Source: an uncultured Lachnospiraceae bacterium (GTDB lineage: Bacteria > Bacillota > Clostridia > Lachnospirales > Lachnospiraceae). Taken from it: 64,000 nucleotides of DNA. The stretch's first letter is position 1. Each line of letters opens with the position of its first letter. A program made the position numbers and the translations under genes. Positions 24,120 to 32,904 of the stretch are shown here, piece after piece. Location of the stretch: the NCBI GenBank assembly GCA_934317845.1, contig CAKRES010000001.1, forward strand, positions 1 to 64,000. Reading direction: 5' to 3'. The notes beneath the pieces were generated by a model. It worked only from the letters and a program-made list of their open reading frames with translations, did not search any database and had not been told where the DNA came from.

Positions 24120-24878
24120 ATGGAAGAAATTGCATACAAGCTGGAAGTATTTGAAGGTCCGCTGGATCTGCTGCTTCACTTGATTGAAAAAAACAAAGTT
24201 AATATTTATGATATTCCGATTGTAGAGATCACCAGACAGTACCTTGAGTATGTGGCGCAGATGGAACGGTCCGACATGAATGTGATGAGTGAGTTCCTGG
24301 TGATGGCGGCAACGCTGCTTCGGATCAAATCAAAGATGCTTCTTCCAAAAGAAGAAAAGGAGGAAGAGGAGGAATCCATTGATCCGAGACAGGAATTGGT
24401 AGAGCGGCTGATCGAATACAAAAAGTACAAATATGCCGCACAGGAATTAAAAGATATGGAAATTGATGCGGGACATTCCTTTTATAAGAAAAAAGAAATT
24501 CCAAAGGAAGTACAGGAATATCAGGAGGAGATCGATCCATATGAGATCGTATCTGAGATGGATCTGAATCTTGCAAAGCTCAACACCATTTTTCAAGATG
24601 TGCTGAAGCGGATGACGGATAAGGTTGATCCGGTCCGTTCCAAATTCGGACGCATTGAAAAAGAAAAAATCAGTGTGGATGACAAAATGAAAGCGATCAG
24701 GGAACGGATGCGTGGATTGAGTGGTATCCATTTTCGCAGTTTGTTGGAGGCGCAAGCAACGAAGTTTGAAGTGGTGGTCACGTTCCTGGCCGTATTAGAG
24801 CTTGTTAAGACGGGGGCGATCATGGTGCGTCAGCAGGAACAGTTTTCAGAAATATATCTTGATTCACTGGAAGAGTAG
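24120..24878 (+). CDS. scpA: Segregation and condensation protein A
   Basis: 252 residues from ATG 24120, chosen for AAGGAAAGGA upstream; the open frame begins at 24084. AYKLEVFEGPLDLLLHLIEKN is the ScpA hallmark, followed by VMSEFLVMAATLLRIKSKMLL, an acidic linker (EEKEEEEE), and a C-terminal winged-helix domain, KFEVVVTFLAVLELVKTGAI. ScpA is the kleisin that bridges SMC heads and recruits ScpB, compacting and separating chromosomes. ScpB is encoded next, 20 bases on, as in most Firmicutes. Confidence 0.96.
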   Translation: MEEIAYKLEVFEGPLDLLLHLIEKNKVNIYDIPIVEITRQYLEYVAQMERSDMNVMSEFLVMAATLLRIKSKMLLPKEEKEEEEESIDPRQELVERLIEYKKYKYAAQELKDMEIDAGHSFYKKKEIPKEVQEYQEEIDPYEIVSEMDLNLAKLNTIFQDVLKRMTDKVDPVRSKFGRIEKEKISVDDKMKAIRERMRGLSGIHFRSLLEAQATKFEVVVTFLAVLELVKTGAIMVRQQEQFSEIYLDSLEE

Positions 24879-24898
24879 GAAGATAGGAGCAAAGGAAC

Positions 24899-25471
24899 AT
24901 GGAATTAAACCAATTGTTGGGGGCGATTGAAGCCATCTTGTTTACGATGGGAGAAGCGGTTCCCGTGAAAGATATTGCAACAGCGATCGAACAGGACGAA
25001 GAAACCACGTGGAAATTGATCCATACCTTAAAGGATCAATTACATAAGGAAAAACGCGGGGTGCAGATCATTGAACTGGAAGATGCTGTGCAGATGTGCA
25101 CGAAGCAGGAATATTATGAGGTTCTGACAAGACTTGTGAATCAGCCGAAAAAGCATGTGCTGACAGATGTCATGTTGGAAACACTTTCGATCATTGCTTA
25201 CCGTCAGCCGGTGACAAGAGCACAGATTGAGGGAATTCGTGGAGTGAAATGTGATCATGCAGTGAATAAACTGATCGAATACAATTTGGTGTGTGAGGTT
25301 GGAAGGCTTGATGCACCGGGACGCCCGCTCTTGTTTGGTACAACAGAAGATTTTCTGCGCTGCTTCGGTGTGACCTCTGTGGAGGATCTGCCGACAGTAG
25401 ATGAGGTAAAGATGGAGGATATCAAGCAGGAAGCGTTAGAGGAAGCACAACTGGAATTAGAACTGTCATAA
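24899..25471 (+). CDS. scpB: Segregation and condensation protein B
   Basis: 190 residues. LLGAIEAILFTMGEAVPVKDIA is the family start, and VLTDVMLETLSIIAYRQPVTRAQIEGIRGV is the diagnostic second winged helix, with GRPLLFGTTEDFLRCFG near the end. It dimerises and binds the ScpA kleisin in the SMC complex. It lies in the order scpA-scpB, with the cardiolipin synthase gene 19 bases downstream. Confidence 0.96.
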   Translation: MELNQLLGAIEAILFTMGEAVPVKDIATAIEQDEETTWKLIHTLKDQLHKEKRGVQIIELEDAVQMCTKQEYYEVLTRLVNQPKKHVLTDVMLETLSIIAYRQPVTRAQIEGIRGVKCDHAVNKLIEYNLVCEVGRLDAPGRPLLFGTTEDFLRCFGVTSVEDLPTVDEVKMEDIKQEALEEAQLELELS

Positions 25472-25490
25472 GGTAAGGAAGGTGGTTCTT

Positions 25491-27146
25491 TTGAAAGAGC
25501 ATACACACAAAAAAAAGAAGCAACGTATCGAGGAGAATCTGCCGGAAGAAGTGGAGCAGATCGTAGTAAAGGAAAAATTAAAGCTGCATGAACGTCTGAA
25601 GGACAATGGACGAAAGAAGGTGCAGCAGCTTGTTTATGGACGGACGCTTCTCATCATTTTGCTTTTGCTGCTGCAGATTGCCCTTTTGTTTACAATGTTT
25701 AACTGGATGAAGGATTATTCCTCTGCCATTTATGCATTGCTGGAGGTATGTTCCATTGTAGTGGTTATTGTCGTGATCAATCGGCAGGAAAATCCGATGT
25801 TTAAACTTACATGGGTAATTCTGATCTTATCTCTGCCGGTGCTTGGTGCCATGCTTTATGTGTTTGTGCAGAGTCAGGCTGGAGTGAAGCTTGCTTCTTA
25901 TAAAACAAGACTGTTGAATAAGGAGACAGAAAAGTATCTGGAGCAATCGGATGAGGTGATGCAGCGCCTTTGTATGGATAATCCTCATTTGAAAGGAGTG
26001 GCAGGTTACATTCATCGTGCCTGTGGACATCCGGTCTATCAGCACACCAAGGTGAATTATTTTCCAATCGGAGAAGAGTATTTTCGTCAGCTTTTGGTTG
26101 ATTTAAATAGTGCAAAAGAATTTATTTTTTTGGAATACTTTATTATCAAAGAAGGTATTATGTGGTCATCCATTTTGGAAATCTTAAAAAAGAAAGCGGC
26201 AGAGGGAGTGGAAGTACGTGTTATGTATGATGGACTCTGTACTTTTACTGATGTACCGGCAGGTTACTATAAAACGTTGTGGAAATACGGCATCAAGGGT
26301 AAGGTATTTGGTTCAATCCGTCCGATCCTTACCACGGTACAGAATAACCGGGATCACCGGAAGATCGCAGTGATCGATGGAAAGATTGCCTATACCGGAG
26401 GGGTGAATCTTGCAGATGAATACATTAACGAGATCAATCGTTTTGGTCACTGGAAGGATACGGGAATCCGGATTACCGGAGAAGCGGTGCAGAGCTTTAC
26501 GGTGATGTTTTTGAATACATGGAACGGAGACGAACTGCGAAGGGAAGAGTATCGGCCGTATTTAAAAGGTCGACATAGCTATGGAAATGTGACCAATGAC
26601 GGATTTTTGATCCCATATGGAGATTGCCCGTTTGATGAATATAATGTGGCAAAGCATATTTATCTGAATGCGATCAGCTGTGCCACAGATTATGTGCATA
26701 TTATGACGCCGTATCTGATCCTTGATAACGAAACGATCGAAATACTCTGTTTTGCGGCAGACCGGGGCGTGGATGTCAAGATCATTCTGCCACATGTGCC
26801 GGATAAAAAATATGCCTTCTGGCTGGCCAAAAGTTATTACAAGGAGCTGCTTCTTGCCGGGGTTAAGATTTATGAATACATTCCGGGTTTTGTCCATGCA
26901 AAGGGTATGGTGGCAGATGGAAGGTTTGCAGTAGTGGGAAGTTCTAATTTTGATTTTAGAAGTTTTTATCTGCATTATGAATGTGGTCTTCTGATGTACC
27001 GTAACAGTACGATAGCAGAAGTGGAGCAGGATATGCAAAAGACATTAAACCGCTGCAAAGAGGTGATATTAGAAGATCTGAAATATGAAAAGGGAATCGT
27101 GAAGCTCGTCGGAAAAGTGCTTCGCCTTGTGGCACCACTCATGTAG
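25491..27146 (+). CDS. cls: Cardiolipin synthase (phospholipase D family)
   Basis: 551 residues from TTG 25491; AAGGAAGGTGG precedes it, and a GTG at 25482 lies inside that site. A basic cytosolic N-terminus of about 45 residues (KKKKQRIEE) precedes two membrane segments (LLIILLLLLQIALLFTMF and the following one). Two HKD motifs follow: RDHRKIAVIDGKIAYTGG near residue 289 and HAKGMVADGRFAVVGSSN near 468. It joins two phosphatidylglycerols to cardiolipin at the membrane. The N-terminal cytosolic extension is longer than in many cardiolipin synthases. The stop codon lies in the loop of a terminator. Confidence 0.93.
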   Translation: MKEHTHKKKKQRIEENLPEEVEQIVVKEKLKLHERLKDNGRKKVQQLVYGRTLLIILLLLLQIALLFTMFNWMKDYSSAIYALLEVCSIVVVIVVINRQENPMFKLTWVILILSLPVLGAMLYVFVQSQAGVKLASYKTRLLNKETEKYLEQSDEVMQRLCMDNPHLKGVAGYIHRACGHPVYQHTKVNYFPIGEEYFRQLLVDLNSAKEFIFLEYFIIKEGIMWSSILEILKKKAAEGVEVRVMYDGLCTFTDVPAGYYKTLWKYGIKGKVFGSIRPILTTVQNNRDHRKIAVIDGKIAYTGGVNLADEYINEINRFGHWKDTGIRITGEAVQSFTVMFLNTWNGDELRREEYRPYLKGRHSYGNVTNDGFLIPYGDCPFDEYNVAKHIYLNAISCATDYVHIMTPYLILDNETIEILCFAADRGVDVKIILPHVPDKKYAFWLAKSYYKELLLAGVKIYEYIPGFVHAKGMVADGRFAVVGSSNFDFRSFYLHYECGLLMYRNSTIAEVEQDMQKTLNRCKEVILEDLKYEKGIVKLVGKVLRLVAPLM

Positions 27147-27162
27147 TGGTGTCATATTTTTT
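27131..27162 (+). terminator. Terminator overlapping the cls stop codon
   Basis: GGCACCAC (27131-27138), 7-base loop containing the TAG stop, GTGGTGTC (27146-27153), then ATATTTTTT. Eight pairs with one G-T. Confidence 0.85.
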
Positions 27163-27210
27163 GCATTTTTCCATACAATGAGGATAAGAAGACGGAAAGA
27201 TGGTACAGCT

Positions 27211-28464
27211 ATGAAACGATGTAGTGGATGTCTGGTTCTGATACTGTTGCTTTTGTGGTCATTTTTTTCAAAATATCAATGTCTGGAAAGCAGTACAGAT
27301 ACGATAAAACAGAAACCGGATTTGATGGTAACATCTTCTCCTGTGCCGGAGGCGGCATTGCCTTATACAAAGAATACCGGGGATGTGGCAGCAAAAAAGG
27401 AACTGTCACTCTATGCCAAAAGCGCGGTATTAATGGATGCGAAAAGTCTGCGTACTTTATATGAAAAAGAGGCGGATGAAGTGCTCCCTATGGCGAGTAC
27501 CACGAAGATCATGACTTGTCTGATGGCACTTTCCTATGGGAATCCGGATGATGTCGTGACGATTTCCTCGCGTGCCGCTTCCCAGCCCAAGGTGCGGTTA
27601 GGGGTAAAAGAAAAGGAGCAGTACCGTTTAGGGGATTTATTATATGCGTTGATGCTGGAGTCGGACAATGATGCTGCAGTTGCGATCGCGGAACATGTGG
27701 GGGGCAGTGTGGAAGCGTTTTGTGCGCAGATGACGAGCCGGGCGCATGATATGGGACTTTCCCATACAAGCTTTGTGACACCAAATGGACTGGATGCGGA
27801 CGGACACCATACGACTGCCAGAGAACTTGCGATGCTGGGAGCCTATGCGATCCGGCAGAAAGGTTTTTTAGAGATCGTCAATACAAAGTCGTATACGATC
27901 ACGGAGTGTACGACGAACCGTACTCATCATGTTTCCAATAAAAATGCTTTTTTAACGATGTATCCCGGCGCAATTGGGATCAAAACCGGATATACGAGCA
28001 AAGCGTCCTACTGCTTTGTGGGTGCGGTGCAGCAAAACGATACGACACTTGTATCTGCAGTGCTTGCTTCCGGATGGTATCCGAAGAAAACATACAAATG
28101 GCAGGATACGAAAAAACTTATGGATTATGGTGTGAAAGAGTATGTCCCGGTGGCACTGTTGCATCCGGCAGTGCTTTCCAAAACGCTTCCGGTTACAGGA
28201 GGCATAAAGGATCAGATTCATGTAAAAGAACAAGAAAGCCTTACGGTATTGTTAAAGAAAGAGGATCAGGTAAGCTATGCGATCCAACAGGAGAAACCAC
28301 TGCTTGCCCCGCTTAAAAAGGGAGAATTGGCGGCATTTCTTGTGATCAGTATCAATGGAAGAGCATTTCATAAAGTTCCGCTTTATACGGCAGAAAATGT
28401 GAAACGGTACGATTTTTCCTGGTGCCTTAGGGTGCTTGGAAAACGGTTTTTACTTAACGGATGA
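27211..28464 (+). CDS. D-alanyl-D-alanine carboxypeptidase, PBP5/DacF type (copy 2)
   Basis: 417 residues from ATG 27211; the open frame reaches back to 27127 across the cls terminator, which argues against the longer form. The hydrophobic N-terminus (residues 7-20) ends near a Cys (KYQC) and may be a signal anchor. The S11 motifs are MASTTKIM (SxxK, Ser96 and Lys99), ESDNDAAV (SxN as S-D-N) and GIKTGYTSKA (KTG). A C-terminal domain of PBP5 type follows. Same reaction as the 21966 gene but clearly diverged; the two may act at different growth stages. Confidence 0.92.
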   Translation: MKRCSGCLVLILLLLWSFFSKYQCLESSTDTIKQKPDLMVTSSPVPEAALPYTKNTGDVAAKKELSLYAKSAVLMDAKSLRTLYEKEADEVLPMASTTKIMTCLMALSYGNPDDVVTISSRAASQPKVRLGVKEKEQYRLGDLLYALMLESDNDAAVAIAEHVGGSVEAFCAQMTSRAHDMGLSHTSFVTPNGLDADGHHTTARELAMLGAYAIRQKGFLEIVNTKSYTITECTTNRTHHVSNKNAFLTMYPGAIGIKTGYTSKASYCFVGAVQQNDTTLVSAVLASGWYPKKTYKWQDTKKLMDYGVKEYVPVALLHPAVLSKTLPVTGGIKDQIHVKEQESLTVLLKKEDQVSYAIQQEKPLLAPLKKGELAAFLVISINGRAFHKVPLYTAENVKRYDFSWCLRVLGKRFLLNG

Positions 28465-28482
28465 AAAAAAGTATGCTATACT
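28454..28482 (+). promoter_or_regulatory. Candidate promoter of the HD-domain gene
   Basis: TTAACG (28454-28459), 17-base spacer, TATACT (28477-28482), about 50 bases before ATG 28535. Confidence 0.4.
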
Positions 28483-28534
28483 AAGACAGCGTGTCAGAAG
28501 TGTAGAGAGTTGTATAAAGTAAGGTTGGATAAGT

Positions 28535-29026
28535 ATGAAAGAAGATAATATAGAAGAACATATTTGTGATATTCAGTATTTTGTCGATGTATTGAAGGAA
28601 GTCCGCAGTGGACGTGGTTCGCATTTTTTAGAAAGCAAGGATAATATGCAGCACGGGAGCACTACCGTATATCGTCATAGTGTCAGTGTTGCTTACCTCA
28701 GCTTTTTGCTGGCAAAACGGCTGCATCTAAAAGTGGATTACAGATCTTTGATCCGTGGTGCGCTGCTTCATGATTATTTTTTATATGACTGGCATGAAAA
28801 AGGGGAAAATCATCGTTTGCATGGATTTTACCACCCGAAACGTGCACTGTTAAATGCCAGAAAACATTTTGACCTCAATGGAATTGAAGAGGATATAATT
28901 ATCAAGCATATGTTTCCACTGACATTTCCAGCTCCCAAATACAAAGAGTCGGTGATCGTGTGCATTGTTGATAAGTGGATTTCTACAAAGGAAACTCTGG
29001 CTGGAAAGAAAAAACGCGTGCGTTAA
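28535..29026 (+). CDS. HD-domain phosphohydrolase family protein
   Basis: 163 residues. A complete small HD domain: the first His in TTVYRHSVSVAYLS, the paired His-Asp in LIRGALLHDYFLYDW, a further His at HGFYHPKRALL, IKHMFPL, and the last Asp in VCIVDKWISTKETL. HD proteins of this size in Clostridia hydrolyse phosphate esters or nucleotides, but the substrate is not known. It has its own promoter, and the M24 peptidase gene follows closely behind GAGGAG. Confidence 0.85.
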   Translation: MKEDNIEEHICDIQYFVDVLKEVRSGRGSHFLESKDNMQHGSTTVYRHSVSVAYLSFLLAKRLHLKVDYRSLIRGALLHDYFLYDWHEKGENHRLHGFYHPKRALLNARKHFDLNGIEEDIIIKHMFPLTFPAPKYKESVIVCIVDKWISTKETLAGKKKRVR

Positions 29027-29042
29027 ACGAGGAGTGAGAATT

Positions 29043-30866
29043 TTGAAAGAACAGATACAATGGTTGCAGGAGGAAATGCGTTTACAGGGCGTTTCCATTT
29101 ATTATATGGGCATGGCGGATGACCACAATTCCGAATATGTCAGTGAATATTTTCGGCAGATCGCCTATTTTACCGGATTTACCGGATCAGCGGGAAGCCT
29201 TTTTGTAACAGAAACAGGTGCTTATTTGTGGACGGATGGCCGCTATTTCTTGCAGGCGGAGGAACAGCTTAGCGGAAGTGGGATCACATTGATGCGTATG
29301 GGAGAACCTTTGGTTCCAACGATGGAAGAGTGGCTGGCTTCCCATCTGACAGAGACGATGGTGTTTGGCTATGATGCCAAAACAATGACAGCCTACCAGC
29401 AGGAGCGTTTTTTCTCGGCACTTTCCTTTGAACCGCACACAAAGGCAGAAGATAATCTTGCGGGTGATATCTGGGAGAAGCAGGGAGAACGCCCGGCACT
29501 TTCCTGTTCGCCGGTGTATGAGTGGGAGCTTTGCTACAGTGGTGTCAGCAGAGCAGAAAAGATCAAGCAGATCCGGCAGCTGATGCAAAAAGAAGAATGC
29601 TGCTGTTACGTGGTAACAGAGCTTTCGGAGATTGCATGGCTTTTGAATCTTCGGGGGAGCGATATTCCTTATCAGCCGGTATTTTTATCCTATGTGGTTC
29701 TTACTATGCAGGATGTGCTGCTTTATGTGGACAGGTATGCCGTGACGGAATCCCTTGAGAAGAAGTTGTTGGCGGACGGTATTGTGATTCGGGAATATGC
29801 CTCCTTTTATGAAGAAATGATGCAATGGAAAGAACCACTATGCGGAGATAAAAAAAGCTTAAATGCTGCTCTTCTTAGGGAAATTAAGAGAACCGGCGGA
29901 TCAATGTTTCCGTCTTTGATCGCACCGCAAAAGGCAGTGAAAAATGAGGTGGAGCAGGAAGGGGAACGGCTGGCGCATCGAAAAGATGGTGTGGCAGTGA
30001 CACGTTTCTTATACTGGCTCAAACATTTGCTGTATGATGAAAAGGGACAGCTGATAGATGAAAACCACAAGCCTGTGACAGAAATCTCGGCGGCGGAAAA
30101 ACTCAATATGTTTCGTCAGATGCAGGAGCATTACATGGAACAGAGCTTTGCCCCGATCATTGCAGCAAAGGAACATGGTGCGATCGTGCATTATAGTGCC
30201 ACAAAAGAATCGGATGCCGTACTTACGAAGGATACGTTTGTGCTGATGGATACCGGAGGACAGTATCTGGAAGGAACGACAGATATTACAAGGACAGCAG
30301 TACTTGGACAAGCAGATCAGAAAATGAAAAAACTTTATACGGCGGTACTTCAAGGACATCTCCATTTGCAGCATGCTCTGTTTAAAAAAGGAGCACGCGG
30401 AGAAAATCTGGACATTCTGGCAAGACTGCCGCTTTATCGTCTGGGACAGGATTACCTGCATGGAACCGGTCATGGAGTAGGCTGTTTTTTGAATGTGCAC
30501 GAAGCTCCTGTCAGTATCCGGACAAAGATTTTTAATGATGATAGAAATAGTGCTCCGTTTGAAGCAGGCATGGTTACTTCCAATGAACCAGGCGTATATC
30601 TCGCCGGGGAGTTTGGAATCCGTCTGGAAAATCTGATGCTTTGTGTGAAAGAGGAGAGAAATGGGGCGGAGTTTTTAGGATTTGCTCCGCTTACCTTTGT
30701 TCCATGGGACAAAGATGCGATAGAAGTGAATGATCTTACTGAAGAGGAGACCGGCTGGCTGAACGAATATCAGGAGATGGTATATGACCAGATTGGCTCA
30801 AAACTTCCGAAAGAGGAAAGAGAGTGGCTTTATAAGGTTACAAGACCATTGGGAAATGAGGTTTAA
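29043..30866 (+). CDS. Aminopeptidase P family protein (M24, Xaa-Pro aminopeptidase)
   Basis: 607 residues from TTG 29043, with GAGGAGTGAG upstream; the open frame back to 28965 overlaps the HD gene and is not needed. Two creatinase-N-like domains come first (SEYFRQIAYFTGFTGSAGSL, LWTDGRYFLQAEEQL), then the pita-bread catalytic domain with metal ligands VLMDTGGQYLEGTTDITRT (two Asp), HGTGHGVGCF (His), TSNEPGVY (Glu) and GIRLENL (Glu). The 600-residue three-domain form resembles cytosolic aminopeptidase P. It removes N-terminal residues preceding proline during peptide turnover. Confidence 0.94.
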   Translation: MKEQIQWLQEEMRLQGVSIYYMGMADDHNSEYVSEYFRQIAYFTGFTGSAGSLFVTETGAYLWTDGRYFLQAEEQLSGSGITLMRMGEPLVPTMEEWLASHLTETMVFGYDAKTMTAYQQERFFSALSFEPHTKAEDNLAGDIWEKQGERPALSCSPVYEWELCYSGVSRAEKIKQIRQLMQKEECCCYVVTELSEIAWLLNLRGSDIPYQPVFLSYVVLTMQDVLLYVDRYAVTESLEKKLLADGIVIREYASFYEEMMQWKEPLCGDKKSLNAALLREIKRTGGSMFPSLIAPQKAVKNEVEQEGERLAHRKDGVAVTRFLYWLKHLLYDEKGQLIDENHKPVTEISAAEKLNMFRQMQEHYMEQSFAPIIAAKEHGAIVHYSATKESDAVLTKDTFVLMDTGGQYLEGTTDITRTAVLGQADQKMKKLYTAVLQGHLHLQHALFKKGARGENLDILARLPLYRLGQDYLHGTGHGVGCFLNVHEAPVSIRTKIFNDDRNSAPFEAGMVTSNEPGVYLAGEFGIRLENLMLCVKEERNGAEFLGFAPLTFVPWDKDAIEVNDLTEEETGWLNEYQEMVYDQIGSKLPKEEREWLYKVTRPLGNEV

Positions 30867-30867
30867 G

Positions 30868-31851
30868 ATGCGTTATGATCAATTGATGGCAATGGAGTGG
30901 GATGGACAGTATCATGCATTGCAATGGATGTTTTTGTTTTTTTCTTACAGTATATTAGGTTGGTGTTGGGAATCTTTTTACCAGTCGGTTTTAGAGCGAA
31001 AACTGGTAAATCGGGGATTTCTTTATGGCCCATGCATTCCGCTTTATGGAGCTGGAGCGACTCTTTGCTTAATGGCAACTATGCCATTTAAAAGTCATTG
31101 GTGGATGGTCATGCTGATCGGTATGGTGGTGGCAACGGTATTAGAAGAGGTGACCGGCCGTGTTATGGAATCTCTATTTGATGTTCGTTATTGGAGCTAC
31201 GAAAACTATCCCGGAAATATTGACAACTTTATCTGTATTCCGGCAACGCTTTTGTGGGGCGGGTTTGCCTTGCTGGCCATGTATGTGCTCAATGTACCGT
31301 TTGAACGGTTGTTATATCACCTGCCGGTTTCTTATGTAGGGGCATTTGTTGCGGTAGTATCGTTGTTATTTGTTATTGATATAACCGTGTCGGTGCGGGA
31401 TGCACTTGATTTCAAAGAAATTCTTTTCCGAATGGCAAATACAAAAAAAAGATTAGGATATATGCGCAAACGTCTGGACGTGATGATCGCATTTTACGAT
31501 CGGGATCATAAATATATGGCAAAGATCCGTATGGGAATCACTTCTCCAATCATCACATTAAAGGATGCACTGCGTTCAGTCAAGGAACGTCTGGAAGTGT
31601 TAAATGAGATACGCCTGGAAAAACAGGAACGTCAGGAAATGCTCGAGGAGCCACTGAAGGAGTTGGATGAGCTGAAACAGGCGTATATGGAAGAAGAGGT
31701 TACGGTAAAACATTACAGTGACCGGATCAAGCGATATTTAAATCGACTGCTGCATTCGCATCCGAGAGCCTATGTCAAAAAGGTTGGGGGCTATGTCAAG
31801 GAAAAGGCTGTTAGTTTTAAACAATATATTAGTGGAAGAGAAAAAGAATAA
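30868..31851 (+). CDS. CmpB-type putative ABC transporter membrane protein (PF06541)
   Basis: 327 residues from ATG 30868, just after the peptidase stop; GAAATGAGG is upstream. About five to six membrane segments: SYSILGWCWESFYQSV, NRGFLYGPCIPLYGAGA, LEEVTGRVMESLFDVRYWSY and DNFICIPATLLWGGFAL are family signatures. The last 110 residues are charged and helical (KERLEVLNEIRLEKQERQEM), consistent with a coiled coil facing the cytosol. The family is annotated as transporter-related but its function is unproven. Ends the block at a strong shared terminator. Confidence 0.82.
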   Translation: MRYDQLMAMEWDGQYHALQWMFLFFSYSILGWCWESFYQSVLERKLVNRGFLYGPCIPLYGAGATLCLMATMPFKSHWWMVMLIGMVVATVLEEVTGRVMESLFDVRYWSYENYPGNIDNFICIPATLLWGGFALLAMYVLNVPFERLLYHLPVSYVGAFVAVVSLLFVIDITVSVRDALDFKEILFRMANTKKRLGYMRKRLDVMIAFYDRDHKYMAKIRMGITSPIITLKDALRSVKERLEVLNEIRLEKQERQEMLEEPLKELDELKQAYMEEEVTVKHYSDRIKRYLNRLLHSHPRAYVKKVGGYVKEKAVSFKQYISGREKE

Positions 31852-31858
31852 TCAAAAA

Positions 31859-31915
31859 AATACCCATAGACAAAGGGAAGGTTATGGCACATTCCCAGTG
31901 TCTGTGGGTATTTTA
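31859..31915. terminator. Bidirectional terminator between convergent genes
   Basis: AATACCCATAGACA (31859-31872) pairs with TGTCTGTGGGTATT (31899-31912); an inner GGGAA/TTCCC stem extends the fold. Runs of A precede and of T follow, so it can end transcripts from both sides. Confidence 0.85.
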
Positions 31916-31934
31916 TTTGGAAATTATGATAAAA

Positions 31935-32504
31935 CTATCGTTGATGGCTGATCAACTGTGCTTTGGTCAGTGCGGCATCCAGGGAGCGGACCACCAGAAA
32001 TACCAGTATTGTGGAAACAAAGAACATGGCAGCACATTTTGGGATACGGCTGACAAAGGTTGCTGTCCACGGCATATGGTAAAGGATGCTTAAACAGGTT
32101 GTGATTCCGAAAAGTGACATCAAAAGCTCGCATACTGCACCGAGTGCGGCGCGGAAAATAGTGATATTTCTCTTATAGAAGAGGAATCCGTAGCACATAC
32201 CCAAAAAGGCATAGCACAGTGTAAATCCCGGAAAGAAAGAGCCGGTTCCCGGCACGATCAGCATCTTTAACAGATCACCTAAAGCACCGGTAAAAAATCC
32301 CATGACAGGACCGCCGACCAAACCGGCAACTGCCAAAGCAAAATATCCAAGACGGATCTCAATAATGGGAGTCAGGCTGATATTGAAATACGAAAGGATG
32401 ATGAAGAGGGCAATAAAGACCGACGTATAAGCCATAAAGACGGTTTTGGAATACTGTGGTGCCAGATAAGCTTTGACACGGGTGAATAGATTCTTTTTTT
32501 GCAT
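31935..32504 (-). CDS. folT: ECF transporter S component, folate type
   Basis: 189 residues. It has five to six membrane segments, starting KTVFMAYTSVFIALFIILSY. IEIRLGYFALAVAGLVGGPV and FFTGALGDLLKMLIVPGT are typical of folate-type S components, and the THF riboswitch upstream supports folate as cargo. It binds the vitamin at the membrane and delivers it through a shared EcfT-EcfA module encoded elsewhere. Stands alone, on the opposite strand to its neighbours. Confidence 0.88.
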   Translation of the reverse strand: MQKKNLFTRVKAYLAPQYSKTVFMAYTSVFIALFIILSYFNISLTPIIEIRLGYFALAVAGLVGGPVMGFFTGALGDLLKMLIVPGTGSFFPGFTLCYAFLGMCYGFLFYKRNITIFRAALGAVCELLMSLFGITTCLSILYHMPWTATFVSRIPKCAAMFFVSTILVFLVVRSLDAALTKAQLISHQR

Positions 32505-32561
32505 AAAAATAACACCTCCATAAATAGTAGGTTAACGAGTATCAAATATACAATTTGGGCA

Positions 32562-32606
32562 TAAAAAAGCCCACTGTATATTATGCTGCCTTACGCTACA
32601 ATGGGG
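32562..32606 (-). terminator. Riboswitch-controlled terminator of folT
   Basis: On the minus strand CCCATTGTA pairs with TACAGTGGG (nine pairs, one G-T) followed by CTTTTTTAT. The 5' arm can instead pair with GCTACAAT next to the aptamer (32623-32630 with 32595-32602), an antiterminator. Confidence 0.8.
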
Positions 32607-32725
32607 TGATAAAACAACGCGGATTGTAGCAACGGGATGCGAACGATATACCGCAAGTTTCATACTTTTCGTCCCGGTGACAACTCCCCGTTCACCAGGC
32701 ACTTAACGCATATCGATCTACTTTG
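32607..32725 (-). promoter_or_regulatory. Tetrahydrofolate (THF-I) riboswitch aptamer
   Basis: Read on the minus strand, the region contains the conserved core GCGTTAAGTGCC, then GGTGAACGGGGAGTTGTCACC, then GGGACGAAAAG, CTTGCGGTATA and CGCATCCC, all in consensus order. CGATAT (near 32711-32716) can pair with ATATCG to close P1. It sits between a promoter and the folT terminator, so folate binding should favour termination and switch off import. Confidence 0.9.
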
Positions 32726-32734
32726 CACTTGGTC

Positions 32735-32763
32735 ACTATACCACAACAAATGGGAAACATCAA
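32735..32763 (-). promoter_or_regulatory. Promoter of the folT leader
   Basis: On the minus strand TTGATG (32758-32763) is followed by a 17-base spacer and TATAGT (32735-32740), about ten bases upstream of the aptamer. Confidence 0.7.
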
Positions 32764-32806
32764 TCTTTTTTTTACAAAATGTGGGAAAAAAAGATCACGA
32801 TTTTGC

Positions 32807-32835
32807 TTGAAATATTGCACAAAAAGAATTATATT
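32807..32835 (+). promoter_or_regulatory. Promoter of the carboxyltransferase / Na+ decarboxylase operon
   Basis: TTGAAA (32807-32812), a 17-base spacer and TATATT (32830-32835), 70 bases before ATG 32905. It is divergent from the folT promoter, with about 45 bases between the two. Confidence 0.7.
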
Positions 32836-32904
32836 AGAATAGGTGAAAATATGGTTTTTCTACACGGACAAACCTAAAATAAATACAAAAATGGAGGGCT
32901 AACA

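Noticed and set aside
27127..27210. 28-residue extension of the second D,D-carboxypeptidase
   Set aside because: It would start inside the cls terminator and precede a normal signal sequence beginning at ATG 27211.
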